A stretch of 47,564 bases of DNA from Bryobacterales bacterium (GCA_020852755.1 JADZAF010000055.1:1-47564); one strand, 5' to 3'. Counted from the stretch's first letter, positions 32,708-41,647 are shown. A program made the numbers and translations. The notes: a model not told the origin generated them from the letters alone.

Positions 32708-33700
32708 ATGGCCGAAGTGGAGTATGCCCTGCTGCGCTCCCAACTGTGGGAGCGGCGCCAGCGTTTGGAGTCTGCGGCTGTAATCCAGCGTACCGACCAG
32801 GTGACGCGCCTGCTCCAGGAGGTGGATGCGGCCCTGGAGCGCATGGATCAGGGCACGTACGGCTTGTGCGCGGAGTGCCGCGACCCGATCGAGGCCGACC
32901 GCCTGCTGGCCGATCCGCTGGTCACCTTTTGTCTGGACCACTTGAGTTCGGCCGAGCGCAGGGCGCTGGAACAGGACCTGGACCTGGCCTCGCGCCTCCA
33001 GGGCTCGCTGTTACCGGCGCGCAACCTGCGGGCGGGCCCCTGGGAGACCAGCTACTTCTACGAGCCGGCCGGAGCGGTGAGCGGGGACTACTGCGACCTG
33101 ATCGCGCCTGCCGGCGCGACGGACGGCCTCTTCTTCGCGGTTGGGGACGTATCGGGCAAAGGCGTGGCGGCGGCGATGCTGATGTCGCAGCTGCACGCCG
33201 TCTTCCGCAGCCTGCTCTGGATGCAGATGCCTCTGGTCCAGGCGGTGGAGCACGCCAACCGCCTGCTGTGCGAAACCACTCCGGCCACGCACTATGCCAC
33301 CCTGGCCTGCGGGAGAGCGTGGCCTTCCGGAGAAGTGGAGTTGTGCAACGCCGGCCACTGCCCCGCCCTGGTGGTGGGCTGCGAGGGAACCCGGACGCTG
33401 GAGGCCGGCGGCTTGCCGCTGGGCCTTTTCTGCAACAGCGAGCATTCCTCCAGCCGTCTCATCCTGCGTCCCGGAGAGAGCCTGGTGCTGTACAGCGACG
33501 GGCTCACCGACGCCCACAACGCAGAGGCCGAAGAGTACGGCAGCGACCGCCTGTGCGACATGCTGGCGAAGTGCGGGTCCCTCACGGCCCGGGAGCTGGT
33601 GAGGGCGGCCATGGAGGACTGGCAGGACTTCACCGGGGGCGTCTCGAAGACCGACGACATCAGCCTGATGGCCATACGCCGGTCTCCCGCGGAGCAGTGA
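32708..33700 (+). CDS. SpoIIE/RsbU-type phosphatase with N-terminal DksA-like zinc finger
   Basis: 330 residues. Residues 1-80 look like DksA/TraR: a coiled helix ('LRSQLWERRQRLES...VTRLLQEVDAALERMDQGTYG') followed by a finger C54-x2-C57 ... C75-x2-H78, the last ligand being His instead of Cys. Residues about 90-325 are a PP2C-like SpoIIE domain with metal aspartates in 'SGDYCDLI', 'AVGDVSGKGVAAAM', 'LYSDGLTDA' and 'KTDDISLM'. RsbU-type enzymes dephosphorylate anti-anti-sigma factors; no STAS or anti-sigma gene is nearby. A finger that usually binds RNA polymerase joined to such a phosphatase suggests stress control at polymerase. The stop overlaps the next start (TGATG). Confidence 0.88.
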   Translation: MAEVEYALLRSQLWERRQRLESAAVIQRTDQVTRLLQEVDAALERMDQGTYGLCAECRDPIEADRLLADPLVTFCLDHLSSAERRALEQDLDLASRLQGSLLPARNLRAGPWETSYFYEPAGAVSGDYCDLIAPAGATDGLFFAVGDVSGKGVAAAMLMSQLHAVFRSLLWMQMPLVQAVEHANRLLCETTPATHYATLACGRAWPSGEVELCNAGHCPALVVGCEGTRTLEAGGLPLGLFCNSEHSSSRLILRPGESLVLYSDGLTDAHNAEAEEYGSDRLCDMLAKCGSLTARELVRAAMEDWQDFTGGVSKTDDISLMAIRRSPAEQ

Positions 33701-34272
33701 TGACGGCCCGGCCGCTGACCGCGGAACGCTGGCCGGACCTCGAGGCATTGTTCGGAGATCGTGGCGCCTGCGGAGGCTGCTGGTGCATGTGGTGGCGCCT
33801 GCCGCGAGCGGAATTCGACCGCGGGAAAGGCGAGGGCAACCGGCAGGCGTTGAAGCAGCTGGTGGACTCCGGCGAGGCGCCCGGTTTGCTGTTCTATGAC
33901 GGAGGGCGCGCGGTAGCCTGGTGCTCGCTGGCTCCCCGGGAACGGTTCCCCAGGCTGGAGCGATCGCGCATCCTGAAGCCCGTGGACGGCCGGCCGGTGT
34001 GGTCCGTCGTGTGCTTCTTCGTGGACCGGAGGCGCCGGCGCAAGGGGATGCTGCCGGCGATGATCGCGGCGGCCAAGGAGTACGCAAGGGACCAGGGCGC
34101 CACGCTGCTGGAGGCCTATCCGGTGGAGCCGAAACAGGGCAGGATGCCCGAGGTTTTCGCCTACACGGGCTTGGCCTCCTCGTTTGCCCGCTGCGGGTTC
34201 AAGGAAGTAGCGCGGCGTTCGGAAAGCCGGCCGGTCATGCGATGCAATCTCGCCGAGGACTTTCCCCGGTAG
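33700..34272 (+). CDS. GNAT-family acetyltransferase
   Basis: 190 residues, coupled to the phosphatase gene by TGATG. N-terminal 'WPDLEALFGDRGACGGCWCM' and 'VAWCSLAPRERFPRLERSRI' followed by 'VWSVVCFFVDRRRRRKGMLP' (acetyl-CoA loop) and the late 'EAYPVEPKQGRMPEVFAYTG' match a GNAT subfamily often annotated only as N-acetyltransferase. The Cys-rich start (GCWCMWW) is characteristic for it. The tight coupling to the phosphatase may be functional, but no substrate can be named. Confidence 0.82.
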   Translation: MTARPLTAERWPDLEALFGDRGACGGCWCMWWRLPRAEFDRGKGEGNRQALKQLVDSGEAPGLLFYDGGRAVAWCSLAPRERFPRLERSRILKPVDGRPVWSVVCFFVDRRRRRKGMLPAMIAAAKEYARDQGATLLEAYPVEPKQGRMPEVFAYTGLASSFARCGFKEVARRSESRPVMRCNLAEDFPR

Positions 34273-34298
34273 CGGAAACTGCCGCAACAGCGGCGACG

Positions 34299-34316
34299 TA
34301 TACTAAGCCACGGAGG
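34299..34316 (+). promoter_or_regulatory. -10 element and Shine-Dalgarno of the VirB10-like gene
   Basis: TATACT at 34299-34304 and GGAGG at 34312-34316 precede the GTG at 34324. The partial duplicate at 36551 keeps the sequence from AGCCAC onward but not the -10. Confidence 0.5.
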
Positions 34317-34458
34317 AAGTACTGTGCGCAGTCTGATCGCCGCCGTTCTGGCAGTCACCGCCTCAGCCTGGTGCCAGCAGGAGGAGGCCCAGCCGAGGTT
34401 GAAGTCCCGGACCGAAGTAGCCAGGCCGCCGCAGGCGCCGCAGGCCTCGGGCGGGCTG
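34306..34458 (+). repeat. Source copy of a partial gene duplication
   Basis: This leader plus 5' coding segment of the VirB10-like gene recurs at 36551-36704 at roughly 90% identity by eye. The two copies bracket the amidohydrolase gene. Confidence 0.8.
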
Positions 34459-35106
34459 TGGATCGTGCCGGCGGGCACCCGGATTCCCATCCAATTGCGG
34501 CAGGCCGTATCGACCAGGAACGCGCAGCCCGGAGATCCGATCTACGCGCAGACCACCTTTCCGATCGTCAGCGACGGGGTCATCATGATTCCGGCAGGCA
34601 CCTACGTGAAGGGCGTGATCGATAGCTCCAAGCGGGCCGGGCGCATCAAGGGGAGCGCGGAACTGCGGTTTCATCTCACGACCCTGATCTATCCGAACGG
34701 CTATACGGTGGATCTGGCGGCGGCCATCGACCAGGTGCCGGGCAGCCAGGACTCGCGCATGAAGGAGCCCGGCACGGTCAAGCACGATTCCGAAAAAGGC
34801 ACGGATTTGAAGCGCATTGGAGAGGGAGCGGCCACCGGCGCGCAGATCGGCGGCGTGGCGGGGGCCGCCAGCGGCAGCGTCCGGGGCATCGGGGTCGGCG
34901 GGCTCTCGGGCATCGCGGCGGGCAGCCTGATCGCCCTGCTGGCCCGCGGCAGCGACGTGCGCTTCGAGATCGGCTCGGGGGTGGAAGTCTCCCTGAACCA
35001 GGCCATCGCGGTCGAGGCGGAGAAGGTCAGGAGCGCCGGGGCGCTGCCCGCCTCCACCGCTCCGGCCCCGGTGATCAGCGCTCCGATTGTGACGGTGGAG
35101 AAGTGA
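34324..35106 (+). CDS. Exported TrbI/VirB10-like protein with glycine zipper
   Basis: 260 residues from GTG. Signal peptide 'LIAAVLAVTASAWC'; the Cys followed by QQEEA might make it a lipoprotein, though the -3/-1 pattern is poor. The mature part has 'IVPAGTRIPIQLRQAVSTRN', 'AQPGDPIYAQTTFPIV' and 'VMIPAGTYVKGVIDSSKRAG', the beta-barrel pattern of VirB10/TrbI C-domains, then a glycine zipper ('GAQIGGVAGAASGSVRGIGV') that can insert in a membrane. No other type IV secretion gene is present, so this is one of the stand-alone Acidobacteriota relatives, possibly an envelope protein. Confidence 0.75.
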   Translation: MRSLIAAVLAVTASAWCQQEEAQPRLKSRTEVARPPQAPQASGGLWIVPAGTRIPIQLRQAVSTRNAQPGDPIYAQTTFPIVSDGVIMIPAGTYVKGVIDSSKRAGRIKGSAELRFHLTTLIYPNGYTVDLAAAIDQVPGSQDSRMKEPGTVKHDSEKGTDLKRIGEGAATGAQIGGVAGAASGSVRGIGVGGLSGIAAGSLIALLARGSDVRFEIGSGVEVSLNQAIAVEAEKVRSAGALPASTAPAPVISAPIVTVEK

Positions 35107-35263
35107 CTTAGACCGCTGCAGGTGGGTATTCCCGCTGGCACTCGCACGTTCCGGGAGCGCGCTTCTCCGGGCACGAAGGTAAACCCACGGCGAACTCAGG
35201 TGACATTCCTTACCATGAGCCAAGGTAGGAACAAGTTCATCCCAATCGTCGTAGGACATCTTT

Positions 35264-36535
35264 ATGGACCGGCCGAACCTTGCCCGCAGAGTGCGCCTCG
35301 GTATTCCCGCCCTCTTAATAACCACCGTGGCGGGCTACGGACAAGGACAGGCGCCGCCGAATCGCGCGCTTGCTCTGGTGGGCGGCATCGTCTACGCGAG
35401 CCCTACGGAAGACCCGATCCGAAATGGTGTGGTGCTCATCCGGGAAGGCAGGATTGCTGCCGTGGGAAGGAAGGGCGCCGTCTCTCTACCGCGCGGCACT
35501 CGGATTCTTGACTGTTCGGGTTTGGCAATTACTTCCGGCTTCTGGAATAGCCACGTCCACTTCCTGGAACGCAAATGGAATCCTGCCGCACGAATCCCGG
35601 CGCCGGAGTTGACCAGGCAACTTCAAGAGATGCTCACTCGCTACGGATTCACGAGCGTGTTCGATACTTGGTCCACCTGGGAAAATACGCGCCGGCTGCG
35701 GGAGCGCATTGAATCCGGTGAGGTCTCGGGGCCTGGGATTCTTTCCACGGGCGAAGCACTCATTCCCAAAGGCGGAAAGCCGCCGGAGATGATACCCGAG
35801 ATCCTGGGCTTCACACCATACGACGTTCCAGAAGTGGCCAATGCTGCTGAGGCCAGAGCCGCGGCGGTCAAACTCCTGGATAGCGGCGTCGACGCCATCA
35901 AGCTCTACGCGCGAACGTTCTCCCCACCAATTGCCGCGCTGCCCGAAACAGCGATTCAGGCGGCAGTTGCGGAGGCTCACCGCCGGGGAAAGCTTGCATT
36001 TGCGCACCCTACAAATCTTGAGGGCTTGCTTGCTTCGGTTAACGGCGGCGTCGATGTCATCGTGCACACAACTCCACAGTCAGGTCCCTGGGGCCCATCC
36101 GTTTTGGCCGCTATGAAGAAGCGGGGAGTGTCGCTCATTCCGACGCTTCAGCTATGGCGCTACGAGATCCGGCACGACCGCGTTTCCGCGCAGGATCGCT
36201 TCGTCAACAACGGCGTAGCACAATTGCGAGCCTGGCTCGATGTGGGCGGCACCGTTCTTTTCGGAACCGACGTTGGCTATATGGCGAACTACAATCCAGG
36301 TGAGGAATACGCTCTTATGGCGGAAGCAGGAATGGATTTTCGACAAGTTCTTGCCTCACTTACGACCACACCCGCGGAGCGGTTTGGCCTGTCTGCCCGC
36401 CTTGGGAAGATAGCCACGGGGTTGGCGGCGGACATCGTGGTTTTGAACCAGGACCCAGCCAAAAATATTCGCGCGTTCGCCGATGTTCGCTATGCCTTCC
36501 GGGACGGGAAGATGCTCTTTTCTTCGCGAAAGTAG
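35264..36535 (+). CDS. Exported amidohydrolase (imidazolonepropionase/prolidase-like)
   Basis: 423 residues with a signal peptide ('LGIPALLITTVAGYGQG'). Metal motifs: 'NSHVHFLERK' (HxH), carboxylated Lys candidate in 'DAIKLYART', His in 'LAFAHPTNLEG' and 'VIVHTTPQSG', and Asp in 'LFGTDVGYMANY'; the C-terminus 'GLAADIVVLNQDP' is standard. Substrate unknown; relatives act on peptides, organophosphates or cyclic amides. Base composition is visibly less GC-rich than its neighbours, with many A/T third positions, and it sits between a gene and that gene's partial copy: both suggest acquisition by transfer. ATG at 35264 is preceded only by a weak ribosome site. Confidence 0.85.
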   Translation: MDRPNLARRVRLGIPALLITTVAGYGQGQAPPNRALALVGGIVYASPTEDPIRNGVVLIREGRIAAVGRKGAVSLPRGTRILDCSGLAITSGFWNSHVHFLERKWNPAARIPAPELTRQLQEMLTRYGFTSVFDTWSTWENTRRLRERIESGEVSGPGILSTGEALIPKGGKPPEMIPEILGFTPYDVPEVANAAEARAAAVKLLDSGVDAIKLYARTFSPPIAALPETAIQAAVAEAHRRGKLAFAHPTNLEGLLASVNGGVDVIVHTTPQSGPWGPSVLAAMKKRGVSLIPTLQLWRYEIRHDRVSAQDRFVNNGVAQLRAWLDVGGTVLFGTDVGYMANYNPGEEYALMAEAGMDFRQVLASLTTTPAERFGLSARLGKIATGLAADIVVLNQDPAKNIRAFADVRYAFRDGKMLFSSRK

Positions 36536-36550
36536 TTCCCGATTCACCTG

Positions 36551-36704
36551 AGCCACTGAGGAAGTACTGTGTGCAGTCCGATCGCCGCCGTTCTGGCAGT
36601 CACCGCCTCGGCCTGGTGTCAGCAGGAGGAGGCTCAGCCCGAGGTTGAAGTGCCGGACCGAAGCAGCCAGGCCGCCGCAGGCACAGCCGGCCTCGGGCGG
36701 ACTG
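36551..36704 (+). pseudogene. Truncated, frameshifted copy of the VirB10-like gene's 5' end
   Basis: Starts at the same point as 34306 and keeps the GTG at the same offset (36569) and the signal-peptide codons 'IAAVLAVTASAWCQQEEAQP'. One extra C in CAGCCCGAGG shifts the frame, so the reading then departs from the parent protein. Recognisable similarity fades after about 36704; weak traces continue to about 36780. The parent's -10 is not included. The remaining 36705-36905 shows no other gene. Confidence 0.8.
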
Positions 36705-36905
36705 TTCCGGCGTACGCGAGTCCCAATCCCGCCGCGGTCTGCTTAGGGAACGAGAAGCCGCCTGCCTGGCGCGACCAGCCCCCGCCGGCAGTGAACCGGT
36801 TGGGCGGCGCCGGTTGGGCCGCCAGGATTGCGGCGGCGGCAAAAGCGAGACCAGCGGGCGTATATTCCCAAGACCCGCGGGAAGAAGTTTTCACCACAGC
36901 CGTGT

Positions 36906-38252
36906 TCAACCCTGTTCGGCGGTGCGCGCTCTGGACGGCAGCAGCATGCCCGCAATGCGCTCCAGCGCGGCGGCGCCCAGGAATCCGCCGGCCAGCCCCG
37001 CCAGGAAGGCGAATCCGGCTCCGCTCGGGAACATGGGCAGAACCTTCAGCACGCCGTAGTAGTAGGCAAGATAGAGCGCCACTCCGCCGGCAAGCGCGGA
37101 GAGCAGCCAGCCCATCCAGCGTCCCATGCGCCAGCGGACCGCCGCCCGGTAATTCTGCAGGGCCGAGACCACCCCTCCGCACACGCCGCCGAACAGCACG
37201 AACAGGATCGACACCAGCGACAGCGGCGCGGTGAAGTGCAGCGTGGCCGATTCACTGAAGCTGCGAAAGCTGGCGGTGACGACCGCCGCCCCCGGTTCCT
37301 GCGACACCACTTCGTTGCGGCTCACGCACTCATCGGCCGCCACCGCGATATCCTGCGGCCGGCCTTTCGCGTCCGGCAGGTTGCGCAGCTCGCCGACACC
37401 CTCCAGTCGCCAGCCGATCGGCTTGGGCATTCCGTTAGTCACCAGGCTGTCGCCGGCGCCGAGGAAGGCGATCCTCACGGGCAGGCCGCGGCGGCCGTCG
37501 GCGGGCGCGCGGGAGGCGGTGATGTTCATCCGGATGGCCTGAATCTCGCCTTTGGCGCAGCCGTCCGCCGAGGCGCGGGCCGGCTCCAGCCCGGGGCCGG
37601 AGGCGACCACCTGCGCATCGGGCTGGTCCACCGCGATACCCGCGGGCACTCGGGGCTCCCTGGGTGTAATTTTCACCACCGGGGGCACCGGCCGGCCGCC
37701 CGCTACATCCAGACGAACTTCGACACCCCGCTCCGGGATCACGGTCTCTCCGTCCTCGGCCGCCAGGCCGACGAACATCGGAATCCACTTCCCGATCTCC
37801 ACCGATTGCTTCAGAAGATCCATATGAATCGTCCGCGGCCGCTTGCCGGCAGCGGCGGGCGCCGGACGCGGGCGGGCCAGCGCGAAGTCCACCGAACGTC
37901 CCACGCCGGGAAGGTCCATCCGGGCCCGGATGAACCCTTCCGCCCCCAGCCGCCCGTTGAGCACGAGCGGACCCTGGTTGGTGGCCTGGATCAGGCGCAC
38001 CTCGTTGCCCGATTTGGTGCCCTCCAGGCGCAACTCGGCGCGTACGTTGGTTTTCTCGTCCACGATGAACTCCCACGATTCGGTCGAAGTCAGCGTCACG
38101 GCATTGCCGGATTCGGCCATGCGGACGCGGTTGCCCTGGGAGTCCAGCCACTCGCCCGCAAGGCCCGCCGATGCCTGAGGCGAAGCGGCCTGCTGCGCGG
38201 CGGCCAGCGCCGGCAACAAGAGAAACACGCCCCGTACGATGCGCCCTCTCAT
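36906..38252 (-). CDS. Exported/membrane protein of unknown function
   Basis: 448 residues, no family recognised. Signal peptide 'VRGVFLLLPALAAA'. About 25-125 is a beta-rich domain ('LAGEWLDSQGNRVRMAESGN', 'RAELRLEGTKSGNEVRLIQA') that resembles small lipocalin-like response domains. About 150-340 looks like Ig-type beta sandwiches with Pro/Val-rich strands. The C-terminus has three hydrophobic segments (about 345-365, 383-403, 412-430), the last very Gly/Ala-rich. So it is probably anchored by the C-terminus with a large external part. It has its own promoter, TACAAT 7 nt before ATG. Convergent with the pseudogene region. Confidence 0.7.
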   Translation of the reverse strand: MRGRIVRGVFLLLPALAAAQQAASPQASAGLAGEWLDSQGNRVRMAESGNAVTLTSTESWEFIVDEKTNVRAELRLEGTKSGNEVRLIQATNQGPLVLNGRLGAEGFIRARMDLPGVGRSVDFALARPRPAPAAAGKRPRTIHMDLLKQSVEIGKWIPMFVGLAAEDGETVIPERGVEVRLDVAGGRPVPPVVKITPREPRVPAGIAVDQPDAQVVASGPGLEPARASADGCAKGEIQAIRMNITASRAPADGRRGLPVRIAFLGAGDSLVTNGMPKPIGWRLEGVGELRNLPDAKGRPQDIAVAADECVSRNEVVSQEPGAAVVTASFRSFSESATLHFTAPLSLVSILFVLFGGVCGGVVSALQNYRAAVRWRMGRWMGWLLSALAGGVALYLAYYYGVLKVLPMFPSGAGFAFLAGLAGGFLGAAALERIAGMLLPSRARTAEQG

Positions 38253-38259
38253 GGCGGCA

Positions 38260-38265
38260 ATTGTA
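38260..38265 (-). promoter_or_regulatory. -10 element TACAAT, 7 nt before the ATG at 38252
   Basis: On the minus strand TACAAT-TGCCGCC-ATG. No Shine-Dalgarno; a leaderless transcript is predicted. Confidence 0.45.
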
Positions 38266-38308
38266 CCTCGGAGCAGCCCGCGGGGTCTGGCTTACTTTGG
38301 CGCCGCCT

Positions 38309-39178
38309 TCAGTGGCGGTACTTCTCGCCGGCTTCGATCGCTACCGGCAGGCGGTTCTCCCTGGGCGGCAGCGGGCAGGTCGCGTAGGGCGTATAGGCGC
38401 AGGGCGGACTTTCCGCTTTGTTGAAGTCGAGCACCACCCGGCCGTTCGCGGGCAGCGGGGTGTAGAGGAAGCGGCCGGCCGGGTAGGTACCCTTGCCGGC
38501 GGTCCGGTCGCGAAAGATGAAGAAGAGCTCCCTGGAGCCAGGCGATTCCAGCACCGGGTCGAGGCGCAGTTCCCGGCCGTGCAGCGTGAAGCTGGCATAA
38601 CCCGGGCTCAGGTACCGCTCAACGCCGCCCACCGCGGTGGCCACCTGCACGGGCTTGGGCGCGGCGTGCGGATGGAAGCGCGCTTCCACGCGGTAGGCTG
38701 GCTGCACCGGGTACCACTCCAGTCCGCGAAAATCGCGGCGCAGGGCGGAACGCCGGTCGCGCAGGCGTATCGCGTACCGCCCGCCGCGCTCGATGACGAA
38801 CAGGGTCAGGTCGCCCAGCACCAGGTGGTCGGGCTTGCCGGCGGCATCCGAGCGCAACTCGGCTTCCGCGACCTGCCGGCCGCCGACGGTTGCGCTCACT
38901 CCGCGTTCCAAACGCACCCGCACCTTACCGCCGCTCAAGTGAAAGACACCCGCGCGGGCCGGCGCGGAATGCGCGGGCAGCACGATGCGGTTCGATCCGG
39001 CACTGCCGAACGGGTTGCCCCCCTCCTGCAGCCAGAACAGGCCGGTGACCGTCAACCATCCGTCGTCGGCTTTGAGTTCCGCTTCCCGCGCGGCGCGCCA
39101 CTGCGCAATCCCGGCTTCGTAGCCTGCATCGGCGGCCAGCAGTCCGGACAGGGCAAGAACGGGGATGAAAGAACGCAT
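38309..39178 (-). CDS. DUF1684-family exported protein
   Basis: 289 residues with signal peptide 'SFIPVLALSGLLAADA'. The family signatures are 'WRAAREAELKADDGWLTVTG' and 'LFWLQEGGNPFGS' near the N-terminus, 'DFRGLEWYPVQPAYRVEARF' in the middle, and the C-terminal 'LDFNKAESPPCAYTPYATCP' with 'PPRENRLPVAIEAGEK'. I recognise this as DUF1684, of unknown function. The reading frame extends far upstream but the start at 39178 gives the signal peptide and leaves the divergent priA promoter free. A GGAAGGA ribosome site is upstream. Confidence 0.87.
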   Translation of the reverse strand: MRSFIPVLALSGLLAADAGYEAGIAQWRAAREAELKADDGWLTVTGLFWLQEGGNPFGSAGSNRIVLPAHSAPARAGVFHLSGGKVRVRLERGVSATVGGRQVAEAELRSDAAGKPDHLVLGDLTLFVIERGGRYAIRLRDRRSALRRDFRGLEWYPVQPAYRVEARFHPHAAPKPVQVATAVGGVERYLSPGYASFTLHGRELRLDPVLESPGSRELFFIFRDRTAGKGTYPAGRFLYTPLPANGRVVLDFNKAESPPCAYTPYATCPLPPRENRLPVAIEAGEKYRH

Positions 39179-39200
39179 ACACGGCACCGGTGTTCCTTCC

Positions 39201-39210
39201 AGTTTATTCT
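39201..39210. promoter_or_regulatory. Overlapping divergent -10 elements of priA and the DUF1684 gene
   Basis: AGTTTATTCT holds TATTCT rightward (39205-39210) and, on the other strand, TAAACT leftward. The rightward element is 10 nt from the priA GTG at 39221 and 1 nt from an in-frame TTG at 39212. Confidence 0.35.
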
Positions 39211-39220
39211 GTTGAGAAGG

Positions 39221-41647
39221 GTGCCCGAAAACTCGTACCTCTTCTGCGACGTGAGCCTGCCCGTTCCGCTGGACCGTCCGTTCACCTACGCGCTGCCCGA
39301 AACGCTGCGCCATCGAGTGAAACCGGGCGCCCGGCTGATCGTACCCTTCGGGCCGCGCAAGCTGACCGGGGTGGTGCTGCGCTGCCATGACGAAGCGCCC
39401 GGGATGGAAGCCCGGGAGGCACTGCGGCTGATCGACCCGGAACCCGTGCTGGACGAGCAGTTGCTGTCCCTGGGCCGCTGGATGGCGGCCTACTACTGCG
39501 CGCCCCTGGGTGAAGTGCTGCGCGGCATGCTCCCCCTGGCCGCCGAGATCCGCGCGGGGAAAGTGTACTCGCTCACCGGCGCCGGCCGCGACGCCGCGCG
39601 GCAGTTGCTGCTGGATGCCGCGCCGGACGACCCCGCGGCGGCCCTGCTGCGCCTGCTGGACGAGCGCCCCTTGAGCGCCCGCACGCTGGCCCGCAAGCTG
39701 CCCCTGGCCGATAAGGCGCTGCGCCGTCTGGAGAAGCGCGGCTTCATCGAGGCGGAAGTGGTGCGGGGAGAGCGGGATCCCCTGCGCGCCCCTTCCTCGA
39801 AACTGCGGGTGGAACCGGCGCCGCGCCGTCCGGAGGCAAAGCTGAACAAGGCCGAGCGCGAATTGCTGGCGTTCCTGGAACTGCATCCCGGCTCCCACAA
39901 TTTGAAGGACCTGGAAGCGACGGTTCGTAACTCAGGCCCAGCCGCCCGTTCGCTGGCGCGCAAGGAAATGCTGATCCTGACCGCTGAGCCCGCCGGCCTG
40001 ATTACCCCGGGACCGGTGTGTTGTCCCCACACGCTCAATCCGGCGCAGGAGGCTGCCTTTGCCCGGATCCGGGAAGTCATCGACGCCCAACGTTTCCACA
40101 CGTTCCTGCTGCATGGGGTCACCGGCTCGGGCAAGACCGAGGTGTACCTGCACGCCATGGAGGCGGCCCTGGCGGCGGGACGCAGCGCGCTCATGCTGGT
40201 TCCGGAGATCGCCCTCACCCCCGCCGTCGCCGGGCAGTTCTACTCGCGTTTCGGAGACCGGGTCGCCATCCTGCACAGCGCCTTCAGCGATGCCGAGCGG
40301 GCCGAGCAGTGGCGGCGCATCCGGGCGGGCGCGGCGAGCGTGGTGGTGGGCACCCGCTCGGGAGTGTTCGCGCCGGTGCGGAACCTGGGGCTGGTGGTGG
40401 TCGATGAGGAACACGACCAGAGCTACAAGCAGGAAGAGACGCCGCGCTACAACGGCCGGGACGTAGCCATCGTGCGGGCTCAGGCGGCGGGCGCCTGCGT
40501 GGTGCTCGGCTCGGCCACGCCCAGCCTCGAGTCGCGCTACAACTGCGAGCGCGGCAAGTACGGACTGCTGGAACTGCCCGGCCGCGTGGAGGCGCGCCCC
40601 CTGCCGGAAGTGGAACTGATCGACATGCGCAGCGAGTTCCTGGAGACGCGCAAGCAGGCGGTCTTCTCGCGGCGCCTGCTGGAAGCCATCGGCTCGCGTC
40701 TGGAGAACAACGAGCAGGTGATGCTGCTGCTGAACCGCCGGGGTTTCTCCAGTTTCGCGGCCTGCCGTTCCTGCGGCGAGCGGGTGCAGTGCGTGAACTG
40801 CTCCCTGACCCTCACCTACCACCGGCGCGACCGCCGCATGCTGTGCCATGTCTGCAATTACGCCGAGAAGGTTCCCGTGTTGTGCCCCAAATGCCAGAGC
40901 GAGCACATTTACTTCCTGGGAACCGGGTCGGAGAAGGTGGAGGACGAACTCCACCGCGAGTTTCCGAGGGCGCGCATCGCGCGGCTGGACCGGGACACCG
41001 CCACGGGCAAGCGGCAGTATGAGTACATCCTGCAAGCGTTTCGCGAAGGAAGTTACGACATCCTGGTAGGCACTCAGATGATCGCCAAGGGACATGACAT
41101 CCCCAACGTGACCCTGGTGGGCGTGATCTCCGCGGACCTCGCCCTGGGGATTCCGGATTTCCGGGCGGCCGAGCGCACCTTCCAGCTGCTCACCCAGGTG
41201 GCGGGACGCGCGGGCCGGGGCGATCTGCCCGGCCGGGTTCTCATCCAGACCATCAATCCGGACCACTACGCCATCCGCTTCGCCGCGGCCCAGGATTACG
41301 GCGGCTTCTACCGGAAGGAGCTGCACTTCCGCCGGCTGATGCATTACCCGCCTTTCAGCGCCATGGCCAACCTGCTGGTGCGAAGCGGGAAGCAGGAAGA
41401 GGCGCTGCGCATGAGCACCGAGCTGAGCCACTTTCTTCAGCCCGTGCCGCCCGGCATGCGGGTGCTGGGTCCCGCCGAGGCGCCCGTTCCCCGGCTCAAG
41501 GCCGAGTACCGCTACCAGATGCTGATCAAGTCCACCAGCCGGGCGGCGCTGAGCGAGCTGCTGCAGCGCTCGCGCCAGTTCACGCTGGAGAAGAAGTGGA
41601 ATGCCACCGCCCTGGTGATCGACGTGGACCCGCTGACGCTGATTTGA
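39221..41647 (+). CDS. priA: Primosomal protein N' (replication restart helicase)
   Basis: 808 residues. The N-terminal DNA-binding domain ('FCDVSLPVPLDRPFTYALPE', 'VPFGPRKLTGVVL') recognises fork 3' ends. The helicase core shows Walker A 'GVTGSGKTEVYL', DEEH box 'VVVDEEHDQSYKQEETPRYN', motif III 'VLGSATPSLES' and motif VI 'QVAGRAGRG'. Eight zinc-binding cysteines are in CRSC, CVNC, CHVC and CPKC (near 40765-40905), between the helicase lobes. It reloads the replicative helicase at stalled forks. The start could be GTG 39221 or in-frame TTG 39212; both precede the conserved N-terminus closely. The open frame runs far upstream but is not coding there because the DUF1684 gene occupies the other strand. 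Confidence 0.95.
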   Translation: MPENSYLFCDVSLPVPLDRPFTYALPETLRHRVKPGARLIVPFGPRKLTGVVLRCHDEAPGMEAREALRLIDPEPVLDEQLLSLGRWMAAYYCAPLGEVLRGMLPLAAEIRAGKVYSLTGAGRDAARQLLLDAAPDDPAAALLRLLDERPLSARTLARKLPLADKALRRLEKRGFIEAEVVRGERDPLRAPSSKLRVEPAPRRPEAKLNKAERELLAFLELHPGSHNLKDLEATVRNSGPAARSLARKEMLILTAEPAGLITPGPVCCPHTLNPAQEAAFARIREVIDAQRFHTFLLHGVTGSGKTEVYLHAMEAALAAGRSALMLVPEIALTPAVAGQFYSRFGDRVAILHSAFSDAERAEQWRRIRAGAASVVVGTRSGVFAPVRNLGLVVVDEEHDQSYKQEETPRYNGRDVAIVRAQAAGACVVLGSATPSLESRYNCERGKYGLLELPGRVEARPLPEVELIDMRSEFLETRKQAVFSRRLLEAIGSRLENNEQVMLLLNRRGFSSFAACRSCGERVQCVNCSLTLTYHRRDRRMLCHVCNYAEKVPVLCPKCQSEHIYFLGTGSEKVEDELHREFPRARIARLDRDTATGKRQYEYILQAFREGSYDILVGTQMIAKGHDIPNVTLVGVISADLALGIPDFRAAERTFQLLTQVAGRAGRGDLPGRVLIQTINPDHYAIRFAAAQDYGGFYRKELHFRRLMHYPPFSAMANLLVRSGKQEEALRMSTELSHFLQPVPPGMRVLGPAEAPVPRLKAEYRYQMLIKSTSRAALSELLQRSRQFTLEKKWNATALVIDVDPLTLI

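Noticed and set aside
38171..39220. Long N-terminal extension of priA (1158 codons in all)
   Set aside because: It runs antisense to the DUF1684 gene and is Arg/Gly/Gln-rich; the conserved PriA N-terminus begins at about 39230.
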